Shown in pieces: positions 1 through 8,589 of a DNA stretch of 64,000 nt. The first letter of the stretch is position 1. The number at the start of each line of letters is the position of its first letter. The notes beneath the pieces are model-generated. The model saw only the letters and a program-made list of their open reading frames with translations, searched no databases and had not been told where the DNA came from. The stretch lies in NCBI RefSeq assembly GCF_009674675.1, contig NZ_WKJC01000001.1:1557031-1621030 (forward strand), written 5' to 3'. Position numbers and translations under genes: made by a program. Source of the DNA: Kangiella sp. HZ709. GTDB taxonomy: Bacteria; Pseudomonadota; Gammaproteobacteria; Enterobacterales; Kangiellaceae.

Positions 1-147
1 AAATAGAGCCTTTCACCAATCATTCGGGCGGCAAGTATAAAGATTTAAGACGCTTTTATCAACCAAAGGAATGCCACAATACTGTTTTTTTTCGTAATGT
101 TTTCAAGTAGGTTGATTAGTTTATCTAATACTACAAAACCTTGTGTT

Positions 148-1038
148 TTATTCTTTCTCAATGCCCAAATGTTGTAGTATTCCATCCAGCTCATCCAAGC
201 TATGGTAATTGATAACCATTTTGCCTTTGCCTTTTGAACCATGTTGTATGTGCACATTAGCGCCGATTTTTTCGCCTAATTGCTGTTCTAGTGCAGATAT
301 GTGGTGATCTTTGGCTTTTTTCTCTACTTTTGGCTTAGGATCGTTAATGTTTCGAACCATTTTTTCCGTTTCACGAACGGTTAATCCTTTAGCTACCACA
401 AGTTTTGCTGCTTCTGTCTGTTTTGCTGACTCTAAAGAAAGGAGCGCGCGAGCATGACCCATATCAATATCACCTCGTTCAAGAAGGGTCTTACAGTGTT
501 CAGAGAGCTGCAACAATCTCAGTAAGTTTGTTACTGTAGTTCGGTTTTTACCTACGGCATCTGCTGTTTGCTGTTGGGTCAGTTTGAATTCTTTCATCAA
601 ACGATCTAGCGCAAAAGCCTCTTCCATGGCGTTCAGATCTTCGCGCTGAATATTTTCGATAAGTGCCATAGCGATGGCTGCTTCATCAGGAATGTCTTTC
701 AATAAAACTGGAACTTGATGTAAACCAGCTCTTTGTGCAGCTCGCCAGCGACGTTCACCAGCAATAATTTCAAATTTATCTTTTCCAACTTTACGAACAA
801 CGATTGGTTGAATCATGCCTTGAGCTTTGATTGATTCAGCCAGCTCGTCTAAACCTTCCTCAGTCATAACGCGGCGCGGCTGATAAACACCGGGCTGTAA
901 AAACTCTATCGGCATTTCACGCAACTCATTTTGCTCAACGGCAGCTTCTTTTTGTGCGCCGCCTTTTTTATTTTTTTTCTGGTTAAGTGCTCCGCCTAAT
1001 AATGCGTCTAAGCCTTTTCCTAATCCTGGTTTACTCAT
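148..1038 (-). CDS. parB: Chromosome partitioning protein ParB
   Basis: ParB binds parS sites near the origin, spreads as a CTP-dependent clamp and works with ParA in origin segregation. The 296-residue protein has the normal family length. It shows the CTP-binding motifs GERRWRA (about residues 95-101) and ENIQRED (about 128-134), a helix-turn-helix near 154-175, and a C-terminal dimerisation segment after a Lys-rich linker. It lies 4 bases downstream of parA, so the two are probably co-transcribed. Two perfect parS sites occur in recF in this window. Bases 1-147, beyond its stop, show no gene and no clear terminator. Confidence 0.97.
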   Translation of the reverse strand: MSKPGLGKGLDALLGGALNQKKNKKGGAQKEAAVEQNELREMPIEFLQPGVYQPRRVMTEEGLDELAESIKAQGMIQPIVVRKVGKDKFEIIAGERRWRAAQRAGLHQVPVLLKDIPDEAAIAMALIENIQREDLNAMEEAFALDRLMKEFKLTQQQTADAVGKNRTTVTNLLRLLQLSEHCKTLLERGDIDMGHARALLSLESAKQTEAAKLVVAKGLTVRETEKMVRNINDPKPKVEKKAKDHHISALEQQLGEKIGANVHIQHGSKGKGKMVINYHSLDELDGILQHLGIEKE

Positions 1039-1042
1039 GATT

Positions 1043-1816
1043 TTAACTCTGTTGCTTTCTTATTATTTCGCCCGCTAATGCCATATAGGCTTTAGAACCG
1101 GTCGACTGCCTGTCATGTAACAATACAGGAACTCCATGACTGGGTGCTTCGGCCAAGCGCACATTTCTTGGAATCACAGTACGATAAACCTTCTCTGGGA
1201 AATGATTAAATAATTGGCGCGATACTTCTAAGGACAAACGATTGCGCGGGTCATACATTGTTCGCAAAATACCTTCAATTTCCAAATCTTCATTAACATG
1301 TGCTTGCACTTGATTAATAGTATTCAATAAAGCTGACAAACCTTCCAAAGCGTAATACTCACACTGCATTGGAATAATAACAGAGTCAGATGCGACTAAC
1401 GCATTTAAGGTCAGCATGTTTAAAGAGGGAGGGCAATCAATCAACACATAGTCGTAGTAACCACTTACTTCCTCTATGGCATCCGACAACCTTTGCTCTT
1501 TATCCTCGAGTTCCAGTAGGTGAACTTCTGCTGCTGTCAAATCAGCGTTTGAAGGGAGCAGATCAAAGCCCGCTTTTTCTGAAATGGTAATGTGGCTTTT
1601 CGCTTCCGATGGATCCATCAAAGAATCATAAACAGAAACTTCCAGTCCCATTTTATCAATACCTGAACCCATGGTGGCATTGCCTTGCGGATCCAAGTCA
1701 ACCAATAAGACCCGCTTACCCTCTTGGGCAAGCGAAGCTGCCAAATTGACGCTAGTGGTTGTTTTACCGACGCCGCCTTTTTGATTGGTTACAGAAATGA
1801 CTTTAACTTGTGACAC
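1043..1816 (-). CDS. parA: Chromosome partitioning ATPase ParA (Soj)
   Basis: This is the Walker-type ATPase that moves ParB-parS complexes on the nucleoid. The N-terminus carries the deviant Walker A motif KGGVGKTTT (residues 13-21), followed by the Walker A' region VLLVDLDPQGN and the Walker B-like VLIDCPPSLN. At 257 residues it has the length of chromosomal Soj proteins and lacks the N-terminal DNA-binding extension of plasmid ParA. It sits between rsmG and parB, the usual order beside gammaproteobacterial origins. Confidence 0.97.
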   Translation of the reverse strand: MSQVKVISVTNQKGGVGKTTTSVNLAASLAQEGKRVLLVDLDPQGNATMGSGIDKMGLEVSVYDSLMDPSEAKSHITISEKAGFDLLPSNADLTAAEVHLLELEDKEQRLSDAIEEVSGYYDYVLIDCPPSLNMLTLNALVASDSVIIPMQCEYYALEGLSALLNTINQVQAHVNEDLEIEGILRTMYDPRNRLSLEVSRQLFNHFPEKVYRTVIPRNVRLAEAPSHGVPVLLHDRQSTGSKAYMALAGEIIRKQQS

Positions 1817-1828
1817 ACCGACCTCGAG

Positions 1829-2473
1829 CTAGTTATTCTTTTGTATATAAATTAAATGGCGTTCTTCAGTCCGATTGGGCAACTTTATCGTCTCAGTACG
1901 ACAAACTTCCATACCTTTTGGCAAAGCGACTATCTCTTCCGTCGGATATACACCTTTCATTGCTAGCCATTGGCCGCCCACCGCTAATAGGTGTTGAGTC
2001 CAAGTGACCATATCCTCTATCGAGGCAAAAGCACGCGAAAGAATGCAAGCATACCCCGAATGATAATCAAAGTCTTGCACTCTTGAATGGATCACATCGA
2101 CATTTTTTAAACCCAAGTCATAAACCACTTGTTTCAAAAAACGTGTTTTCTTAGAGTTCGTATCCAACAAACTAAACACTTTATGAGGGTTTAAAATAGC
2201 CAAAGGAATCCCAGGTAAACCACCGCCGGTTCCTACATCGATTAAACTATCGAAGGGCTCTATAAAAGGCGAAATTGAAACCGAATCCAACAAATGTAAA
2301 TCCAAAGCTTCTTGTTCGTTGGTGATTGCAGTTAGATTAAAAGCTTTGTTCCACTTTAGAAGAGAAGTTAAATAAGAAAGCAGTTTTTCTGACTTCTCAA
2401 GATCTACTTTTATTCCAAGCTTATTACACTTACTAATGAATTCTTGTTGTAAAACCGAGTTTTTTGGATCCAT
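1829..2473 (-). CDS. rsmG: 16S rRNA (guanine527-N7)-methyltransferase RsmG
   Basis: RsmG (GidB) methylates G527 of 16S rRNA using S-adenosylmethionine. The SAM-binding glycine loop DVGTGGGLPGIPLAI is clear. I chose the ATG at 2473 (protein beginning MDPKNS, 214 residues). The longer frame up to 2518 would overlap the small gene just upstream, whose stop lies one base before this ATG, and the family has no such basic extension. The order mnmG-rsmG-parA-parB is conserved. Confidence 0.95.
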   Translation of the reverse strand: MDPKNSVLQQEFISKCNKLGIKVDLEKSEKLLSYLTSLLKWNKAFNLTAITNEQEALDLHLLDSVSISPFIEPFDSLIDVGTGGGLPGIPLAILNPHKVFSLLDTNSKKTRFLKQVVYDLGLKNVDVIHSRVQDFDYHSGYACILSRAFASIEDMVTWTQHLLAVGGQWLAMKGVYPTEEIVALPKGMEVCRTETIKLPNRTEERHLIYIQKNN

Positions 2474-2474
2474 T

Positions 2475-2576
2475 TTATTTATCGTTATCGTCGTCTTTTT
2501 TCTTTTTAGATCCAGCAATGGCTACAAACGCACCAATAAAAACCACCATTAACGCAATCATTACACCTGTATTCAT
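2475..2576 (-). CDS. 33-residue single-pass membrane microprotein between mnmG and rsmG
   Basis: A short gene I do not recognise. It encodes 33 residues: a hydrophobic stretch from about residue 4 to 22 followed by a charged tail of four Lys, three Asp and then Asn-Asp-Lys. A good ribosome-binding site, AGAGG, lies 6 bases before the ATG. The TAA stop is separated by a single base from the rsmG ATG, so the two are probably translationally coupled. A one-helix inner-membrane peptide with a cytoplasmic charged tail is the likely form. Function is unknown; it could also act mainly as a coupling leader for rsmG. Confidence 0.6.
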   Translation of the reverse strand: MNTGVMIALMVVFIGAFVAIAGSKKKKDDDNDK

Positions 2577-2591
2577 AATTTGCCTCTTATT

Positions 2592-4490
2592 TTAAGCGCT
2601 TTTTAAATGCTTTCTTTTCTTCAAATAAACCAACAACAATGAAATTGCAGCAGGCGTAACGCCAGAAATTCGGCTAGCTTGACCAATAGTTTCAGGTTTA
2701 ATATTGGCGAGCTTTTGCGCCACTTCATTAGATAAACCTTTTACTTGAGTGTAGTCCATATCTAAAGGCAAGCTGGTGTTTTCGTTTCTTTGATTACGTT
2801 CCACTTCATCTTTTTGACGATCAATATAACCTGCGTATTTAACTCGAATTTCAACTTGCTCTGCAACTTTAGAGTCGCTTACCGCTTCACCCATTTCAGG
2901 CAATTCCATTAAGGTTTGATAGCTTAAATCTGGTCGACGTAATAACTCTTGAACCTTGTAAGCGCGACTGATGGGATCTTTTATCTGTTGATTTAAGGCT
3001 TTCGCTGCAGCACTGTCTGGGCGTATCACCAAGGATGCCAAGCGGTTCGATTCTTTTTCAATAGATTCCATTTTTTCGCTAAAGGCTGACCAGCGAGGAT
3101 CGTCCACCAACCCTAATTCACGACCTTTTTCAGTTAACCGTGAATCGGCATTATCTTCTCGCAATATTAATCGGTATTCCGCGCGAGAAGTAAACATGCG
3201 ATAAGGCTCTTGAGTCCCGCGAGTAATTAAGTCGTCAATTAAAACTCCAATATAAGCTTCATCACGACGCGGTGACCATGAATCTTTACCTTGCGACTGC
3301 AATGCAGCATTCATTCCCGCAATTAAACCTTGGGCACCTGCTTCTTCATAACCTGTAGTACCGTTGATTTGCCCTGCAAAATATAAACCTTGGACAAACT
3401 TAGTTTCTAGAGAAGCTTTTAAATCTCTTGGATCGAAATAGTCATATTCAATGGCATAACCTGGACGGGTAATGTGAGCACTTTCAAATCCTTTAATAGA
3501 GCGCACCAAATCCATTTGTACATCAAACGGTAAACTAGTCGAAATGCCATTCGGGTATAATTCATCAGAATTTAAACCTTCTGGCTCTACAAAAATTTGG
3601 TGGCTGTTTTTATCCGCAAAACGAACAATTTTATCTTCAATGGAGGGGCAATAACGCGGACCCACACCTTCGATCACGCCAGAATACATAGGCGAACGAT
3701 CTAATCCTCCACGGATCACATCGTGAGTTCGCTCATTAGTGTGAGTAATCCAGCAGCTAATTTGTTCTGGATGATCAGAAGCTTTACCCATAAAAGAAAA
3801 GGTGGGTACTGGTGTATCGCCAGGTTGCTCTTGCATCACCGAAAAATCAACAGACTTTGCATCAATTCTTGGTGGGGTGCCTGTTTTTAAACGGTCTACT
3901 CTAAAAGGTAATGCACGCAAGCGCTCGGCCAAAGCAATCGAAGGTGGATCGCCTGCGCGGCCTCCAGAGTGATTTTCTAAGCCAATGTGAATTTTTCCAC
4001 CAAGGAAAGTACCTACTGTAAGCACTACCGACTCGGCATAAAACTCCAAACCCATTTGAGTTTTAACGCCGGTTACTTTTTGCTGGTCACCTTTACCATC
4101 GACAATAAGATCCACCACGGCGTTTTGAAAAATTTGTAGATTTTCTTGGCTTTCCAACATGTTGCGAATAGCCGCTTTGTATAAAGCTCTATCAGCTTGG
4201 CCACGAGTTGCGCGAACCGCTGGGCCTTTTGAGGCGTTTAATGTTCTAAACTGAATACCGCCAAGATCTATCGCTTTCGCCATGGCACCGCCAAGCGCAT
4301 CGATTTCCTTAACCAGATGACCTTTTCCGATACCGCCAATCGCCGGGTTGCAAGACATTTGACCAAGTGTATCGACGTTATGAGTTAACAATAAAGTCTT
4401 CACACCCATGCGTGCCGACGCCAACGCAGCTTCTGTGCCAGCATGACCGCCGCCTACAATAATGACAGAATACTTTTCTGGGTATTTCAT
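2592..4490 (-). CDS. mnmG: tRNA uridine-5-carboxymethylaminomethyl modification enzyme MnmG
   Basis: MnmG (GidA) is the FAD-binding partner of MnmE that installs the cmnm5 group at wobble U34 of certain tRNAs. The FAD dinucleotide-binding motif [10 protein letters not shown] is at residues 13-22. The family signatures [13 protein letters not shown] and the conserved second motif GYAIEYDYF are present. The length of 632 residues is standard. Its partner mnmE is in this window but about 4 kb away, separated by unrelated genes. Confidence 0.97.
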   Translation of the reverse strand: MKYPEKYSVIIVGGGHAGTEAALASARMGVKTLLLTHNVDTLGQMSCNPAIGGIGKGHLVKEIDALGGAMAKAIDLGGIQFRTLNASKGPAVRATRGQADRALYKAAIRNMLESQENLQIFQNAVVDLIVDGKGDQQKVTGVKTQMGLEFYAESVVLTVGTFLGGKIHIGLENHSGGRAGDPPSIALAERLRALPFRVDRLKTGTPPRIDAKSVDFSVMQEQPGDTPVPTFSFMGKASDHPEQISCWITHTNERTHDVIRGGLDRSPMYSGVIEGVGPRYCPSIEDKIVRFADKNSHQIFVEPEGLNSDELYPNGISTSLPFDVQMDLVRSIKGFESAHITRPGYAIEYDYFDPRDLKASLETKFVQGLYFAGQINGTTGYEEAGAQGLIAGMNAALQSQGKDSWSPRRDEAYIGVLIDDLITRGTQEPYRMFTSRAEYRLILREDNADSRLTEKGRELGLVDDPRWSAFSEKMESIEKESNRLASLVIRPDSAAAKALNQQIKDPISRAYKVQELLRRPDLSYQTLMELPEMGEAVSDSKVAEQVEIRVKYAGYIDRQKDEVERNQRNENTSLPLDMDYTQVKGLSNEVAQKLANIKPETIGQASRISGVTPAAISLLLVYLKKRKHLKSA

Positions 4491-4700
4491 GACTTTAATA
4501 ACCGTTTAACTCAAACAAACTAACTCGCTTTACTTTAATTGCTGAACCTAATCATAATGCGAATTTTTCAAGGGTCAGCGATCATACCGGCATTTGACTA
4601 TCTTTTGAACAACTTTTTACCTAAATTTTTAGTCTTTTCTAGCTATCAAACAGGCACTTTTCTCTATAAAATCAAATCTTTATATCCGCAACTCTATTTA

Positions 4701-5396
4701 ATGGACAATTCTAGGCCTCAAGCTACTCCAAACCTTATTCAAGCATTAAGCTTATTGCTCATTGTTTTTTTACTGATGTTGCTTTTTTCAGCCTTAATAT
4801 TAATGGCCTTAGGAGTTGATAAAGCTACTTTAGACAATCCCAATGGCAACCATTTAGCTATCACTATTGTTGGTTCCATGCTATTGAGTTATTCAACCTT
4901 GTTTTACATTAGCAATCGTTATTTACGTCAGTGCTTCCTTAAACAGCTTAACACAGGTCTTTCTTCGTTTTCGCTAGCAATACTCCTTGGCTTGTTGACT
5001 GCGCTTTTGGTGCTTCAATTACAAGCATGGTTTCCCGCCCCTGATTCCATTCAAACGAGTATAAGCCAAGCCCTCAACAGCGAACTCTGGGCAATTAGTT
5101 TAGTTTTTATTGGCGTCATCATTATTGCTCCGATAGGTGAGGAGTATCTCTTTCGAGGGGTTTTATTTGATAGTCTTAATAAAAAGTGGGGGCTGCCAAC
5201 CGCTACAGCTTTGTCTTCTGTTATTTTTACTTTATTTCATTTATTTGAATACCATCAATATTGGGTCGCTTGGTTTGCGGTATTTTGTTTGGCTGTAATG
5301 CTTGCAATCCTTCGCCATACGAGCCAATCTATGCTCAACCCGATTGCTATGCATGCGACTTACAACGCAACTTTATTAATAATTGGGTCGAACTAA
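4701..5396 (+). CDS. CPBP-family intramembrane metalloprotease
   Basis: A polytopic membrane protein of 231 residues if it starts at the ATG at 4701 (MDNSRPQ). An upstream in-frame start at 4539 is possible but would add an unlikely N-terminus. Family motifs are all present: EE-x3-R in GEEYLFRG, the FxxxH-type motif in FTLFHLFEY, and HxxxN in HATYNATL, which together make the Rce1/Abi glutamate-type active site. Substrates of bacterial members are mostly unknown. It is transcribed opposite to mnmG and just before another membrane protein gene. Confidence 0.85.
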   Translation: MDNSRPQATPNLIQALSLLLIVFLLMLLFSALILMALGVDKATLDNPNGNHLAITIVGSMLLSYSTLFYISNRYLRQCFLKQLNTGLSSFSLAILLGLLTALLVLQLQAWFPAPDSIQTSISQALNSELWAISLVFIGVIIIAPIGEEYLFRGVLFDSLNKKWGLPTATALSSVIFTLFHLFEYHQYWVAWFAVFCLAVMLAILRHTSQSMLNPIAMHATYNATLLIIGSN

Positions 5397-5407
5397 AGGA
5401 GTTTAGC

Positions 5408-6667
5408 GTGAAATTTTTTATTCGTTTTTTTATTTTCATTTTAGTCATCGGCGTTGCTGCATATGGTTATGCCTGGTACAAAAATAAGCAAACTATCGAC
5501 GGAATTATAGTTGCTAATGGCGGTAGCTACAGCTCAACTTATATCGATATTAATGGCGACAGTGTTACCAAAGGAATTAGTTTTCCAATTCCAGGTTTAT
5601 CTAAACCTATAACGGTTGGTGAAGTCCGTACTGGTACTGGTAGCATTTTGACCAACATTAAAGTTGGCAAAGCTTTAGGTAGCCAAGATTTAGAGTCATT
5701 ACCTAAACATTTTGATATTTATTTCAATTTCGACAGAGCTAAACTGCCATTTGATCCAGTAATGGATAACGTGGCCAACCAAGAAAGCAATTTTTACAGT
5801 AACCTAACTTTCGCAGGCTGTGGTACTCGAAATGATTTATCCTACAGCGATCTGCAAGCAGCTGGAATCAACGCTCTAGAAAGTGACGCACGGATTAAAC
5901 TGACTGTTGATAGTAGTGCCAATAAAGCGTTTGCTGATATCTATATACTTATTGATAAATTTAATACCACTAAATTTAATTTAACCTTTAATAGCTTTAA
6001 CTTTAATAACCCGCTAGGAATCACTGTTGGCGGCGGCTCTTTAGAGCTAGCTGACAATGGTATTCAAAGAGAAATTAATACGCTATGTGCGAACGAAATG
6101 GTATTAACTGAAAAACAGTATACCGAACGTCATATTTCTCATGTAAAGCATATGCTATTTAAGGAAAATATTTTCTTAAGCCCAGAGTTTTATACACTGT
6201 ATGAAAAATACCACGGCAACCCTCGTTCTATTAAATTAAACTTCCAACCTACCGATAGCTTACAACCATTAAGTTTAATGAGTGCTACTCCTAGCCGTTT
6301 AGCCCGCTTATTAAATGCCAGCGTATCTCTCAACGATCAGACAGTAACACCGCTATTTGGTAACCGCCCAGATCCATCGGAGCTACCTCAACTTGATGTT
6401 GTAACCCCAGAAGAAGTTACTGTAAAAACTATTCTAGGTTTGAAGGTTCAAGATACTTCTGTCTCTAGTATTGGAAATTATGTGGGTTACGATTGTTATT
6501 TTGATTATCGCGGTAAAGCATATAAAGGTGAAATTCGTTCTGTTCGCGGCTCTACTGCTAATATCCGCTATGCAATTTCTACAGGAAACTATGTAGAGAA
6601 ACCCTTTCGTATCAATGATATTTCAAACCTACGAGTTCGTAGAGAGCAGCTACAGCCAACAGAGTAA
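5408..6667 (+). CDS. Membrane-anchored protein of unknown function
   Basis: A 419-residue protein I do not recognise. The GTG start at 5408 is fixed by an AAAGGAG ribosome-binding site 6 bases upstream; a longer frame from 5261 would run inside the protease gene. It has one N-terminal membrane helix (about residues 3-22) and then a large, probably periplasmic, beta-rich domain. A compact C-terminal segment with a YxGYDCYFDYRG core could be a small barrel-like domain, which is inference. It is 11 bases behind the CPBP protease and ends at a strong terminator, so the two probably form a two-gene operon. Confidence 0.75.
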   Translation: MKFFIRFFIFILVIGVAAYGYAWYKNKQTIDGIIVANGGSYSSTYIDINGDSVTKGISFPIPGLSKPITVGEVRTGTGSILTNIKVGKALGSQDLESLPKHFDIYFNFDRAKLPFDPVMDNVANQESNFYSNLTFAGCGTRNDLSYSDLQAAGINALESDARIKLTVDSSANKAFADIYILIDKFNTTKFNLTFNSFNFNNPLGITVGGGSLELADNGIQREINTLCANEMVLTEKQYTERHISHVKHMLFKENIFLSPEFYTLYEKYHGNPRSIKLNFQPTDSLQPLSLMSATPSRLARLLNASVSLNDQTVTPLFGNRPDPSELPQLDVVTPEEVTVKTILGLKVQDTSVSSIGNYVGYDCYFDYRGKAYKGEIRSVRGSTANIRYAISTGNYVEKPFRINDISNLRVRREQLQPTE

Positions 6668-6683
6668 TTTATTCTTCCTTTTT

Positions 6684-6709
6684 AAAAACCCGCTATATGC
6701 GGGTTTTTT
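6684..6709 (+). terminator. Rho-independent terminator after the CPBP/anchored-protein pair
   Basis: A stem of CCCGC/GCGGG with loop TATAT is extended by A5 on the left and followed by a run of T on the right. It lies 16 bases after the stop at 6667. Confidence 0.85.
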
Positions 6710-6792
6710 ACACTCTTTATCTTTTGTCTTACAAAAATTCTTATTAATTATGGTAAAGTTTTAATACTAATAGAGTTTTTGGGGGAATATAT

Positions 6793-7641
6793 ATGCGCTG
6801 GAAAGGTAGAGAAGGTAGTCGCAACATCACTGATAGACGCGGTAAAACTATGAAACGTGGTGCTGGTATTGGTGTTGGCGGTATTGTCATGGCGCTGGTT
6901 GCCATTTTTGTTTTTAATGAAGATCCTATGCGTGCTTTGAGTGGTGTTCTTGGTAACCAGGGGCAAGCACAGACTCAAACAAATACCGAATACAAGCCTA
7001 GCGCTCAAGAACAAGAAGTTGCTCAGTTCGTTTCCGTGGTTCTAAGAGATACTGAAGTTACTTGGAATAACTTATTCCGACAAGCTAATAGCCAATACAA
7101 AGAACCTGGTTTAACTTTATACTCTAACTCAACCCCAACCGCGTGCGGTACTGGGCGCTCGGCATCAGGTCCTTTTTATTGTCCAGCTGATCAAGAAATC
7201 TATTTGGATTTAAGTTTTTTAAATGAACTAAAAAATATGGGAGCTTCTGGCGATTTTGCTTTAGCTTATGTTATTGCGCATGAAGTGGGGCATCATATCC
7301 AAACAATTACCGGAACTTCTAAAAACGTACGCCAAATGCAAGCGCGTTCCAGCAGTAAAGCACAATCTAATGATCTTCAAGTAAGAATGGAGTTACAAGC
7401 CGATTGCTTAGCTGGCGTTTGGGCGCACCACAACGAAAAGCGCACCGGGACGCTAGAGCGTGGCGATATTCAAGAAGCAATGCAAGCTGCAGCCTCGGTC
7501 GGTGATGATACGATTATGAAAAGAGCGGGAATCCCGCCCCGCAAAGAAAACTTTACTCATGGCTCATCAGAACAACGAATGCAGTGGTTTAATCAAGGCT
7601 TAAGAAGCGGTGATTACAACAAATGCGATACCGGAATTTAA
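6793..7641 (+). CDS. ypfJ: YpfJ-type neutral zinc metallopeptidase
   Basis: A single-pass membrane protein of 282 residues of the KPN_02809/YpfJ neutral zinc metallopeptidase family. The N-terminus MRWKGREGSRNITDRRG is typical, followed by a membrane helix near residues 26-42. The zinc-binding HExxH motif is seen as HEVGHH (about residue 157). A further conserved segment, MELQADCLAGVW, supplies a third ligand region. A GGGGGAA ribosome-binding site precedes the ATG. The physiological substrate is not established. The symbol is by family resemblance to E. coli ypfJ. Confidence 0.88.
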   Translation: MRWKGREGSRNITDRRGKTMKRGAGIGVGGIVMALVAIFVFNEDPMRALSGVLGNQGQAQTQTNTEYKPSAQEQEVAQFVSVVLRDTEVTWNNLFRQANSQYKEPGLTLYSNSTPTACGTGRSASGPFYCPADQEIYLDLSFLNELKNMGASGDFALAYVIAHEVGHHIQTITGTSKNVRQMQARSSSKAQSNDLQVRMELQADCLAGVWAHHNEKRTGTLERGDIQEAMQAAASVGDDTIMKRAGIPPRKENFTHGSSEQRMQWFNQGLRSGDYNKCDTGI

Positions 7642-7655
7642 GTTAGCTTTATAAC

Positions 7656-7683
7656 AAAAAAAGGAGCTTTTAGCTCCTTTTTT
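7656..7683. terminator. Bidirectional terminator between ypfJ and the YHS gene
   Basis: The stem GGAGCT/AGCTCC has a three-base loop and is flanked by A7 on the left and T6 or more on the right, so it can terminate transcription in both directions. It sits between two convergent genes. Confidence 0.85.
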
Positions 7684-7684
7684 A

Positions 7685-8170
7685 TTAATTCAAACGTTGT
7701 GCTGGTGTTGATTCTGGCCAGTAATCATCAGCTTTTTTAATAAAGCCTGGAATATCTTTACTCCACTTTTCTTGAACACCTTTATTGTAATTTAGGTATA
7801 AGCGATCATCTACAATTTTCCAAGCTTCTGGGTCGGTATTCGCAACATGTTTATGTGCTAAAGCATAAGCACAATAACCACCATATTGCGGCGCATACTT
7901 CTCTGGGTTTTGTTTAAACAGAACTAAATTTTCTTTACTTGAAAAATACCAATCGGCATTATTCCAATTAGTTGTATATTCTTTAGCACCCTTAACAGGT
8001 TTACTCTCCGTAAAGTATGCAACTGTATCATAACCCCGAATAGCACCTTCATCAGTTGAGAAGTAAGCTGACGAAGAAAAGAATCCGACATAGTAGAGCA
8101 CTCCAGCAAAAGCAACAGCCCCGCCTAAAATCAAAAACAAAACCCACTTTAAAATCTTACTGTTTATCAT
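7685..8170 (-). CDS. YHS domain-containing membrane-anchored protein
   Basis: A 161-residue protein with an N-terminal membrane helix (about residues 9-30) followed by a YHS domain (about 38-130). The domain begins with the usual GYDTVAYF segment and contains FSSKENLVLFKQNPEKYAPQYGGYCAYAL. YHS domains are often metal-associated, but no catalytic role is established for this stand-alone type. The start overlaps the end of the upstream lipoprotein gene by 14 bases, so the pair is probably co-translated. Confidence 0.85.
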   Translation of the reverse strand: MINSKILKWVLFLILGGAVAFAGVLYYVGFFSSSAYFSTDEGAIRGYDTVAYFTESKPVKGAKEYTTNWNNADWYFSSKENLVLFKQNPEKYAPQYGGYCAYALAHKHVANTDPEAWKIVDDRLYLNYNKGVQEKWSKDIPGFIKKADDYWPESTPAQRLN

Positions 8171-8588
8171 TACTCTGTGCCTTCAATATATTATTAAGAT
8201 GAAATATAGCTTCAACATTAAGATTATTCTCAAGAGCTTTTGTTACACAAGAGTTATCAGAGCCAGCTAAAGCCGTGTGAAGTATATGCTGCCCATATAA
8301 ATAGTAATTCAAATATTCAGTTATATAATGCTGCTCCAAATTCTCATTGCTATCACCATGCGATGCTATGTTTTTATTCTTCTTTAATACAGACATTCCT
8401 AAAGCGCCATTACAAGAAGTTTTATCACCTCCTTTAAAGCATGCGATATACTCTTTGACTTCGCAAATCTTCATAGCCTCTTTAAAAGCTATGTTAGAGC
8501 TTTTTTTCTTAATCTGTTCAACGTTCACCGATGGGACTGTTTTACAGCCTGACAGAAAAAATATTAGCAATAAAATTTTCTTAAGCAT
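8157..8588 (-). CDS. Small predicted lipoprotein, function unknown
   Basis: A 143-residue protein with an N-terminal signal ending in the lipobox LSGC, which predicts lipidation at Cys15. The mature part is helical, with several Cys residues (CEVKEYIACFKGG, TSCNGALG, NSCVTKAL) that could form disulfides in the periplasm. I do not recognise a family. It begins one base after the mnmE stop region on the same strand orientation and overlaps the YHS gene downstream, so it may share the mnmE transcript. Confidence 0.7.
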   Translation of the reverse strand: MLKKILLLIFFLSGCKTVPSVNVEQIKKKSSNIAFKEAMKICEVKEYIACFKGGDKTSCNGALGMSVLKKNKNIASHGDSNENLEQHYITEYLNYYLYGQHILHTALAGSDNSCVTKALENNLNVEAIFHLNNILKAQSNDKQ

Positions 8589-8589
8589 T

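Noticed and set aside
45-257. Minus-strand frame of 70 codons at the window start
   Set aside because: It overlaps the parB 3' end in another frame, and has no ribosome-binding site or family resemblance.
5261-5407. N-terminal extension of the anchored protein into the CPBP gene
   Set aside because: It would be translated out of frame through the protease coding region. The GTG at 5408 has a strong ribosome-binding site and starts directly with a membrane helix.
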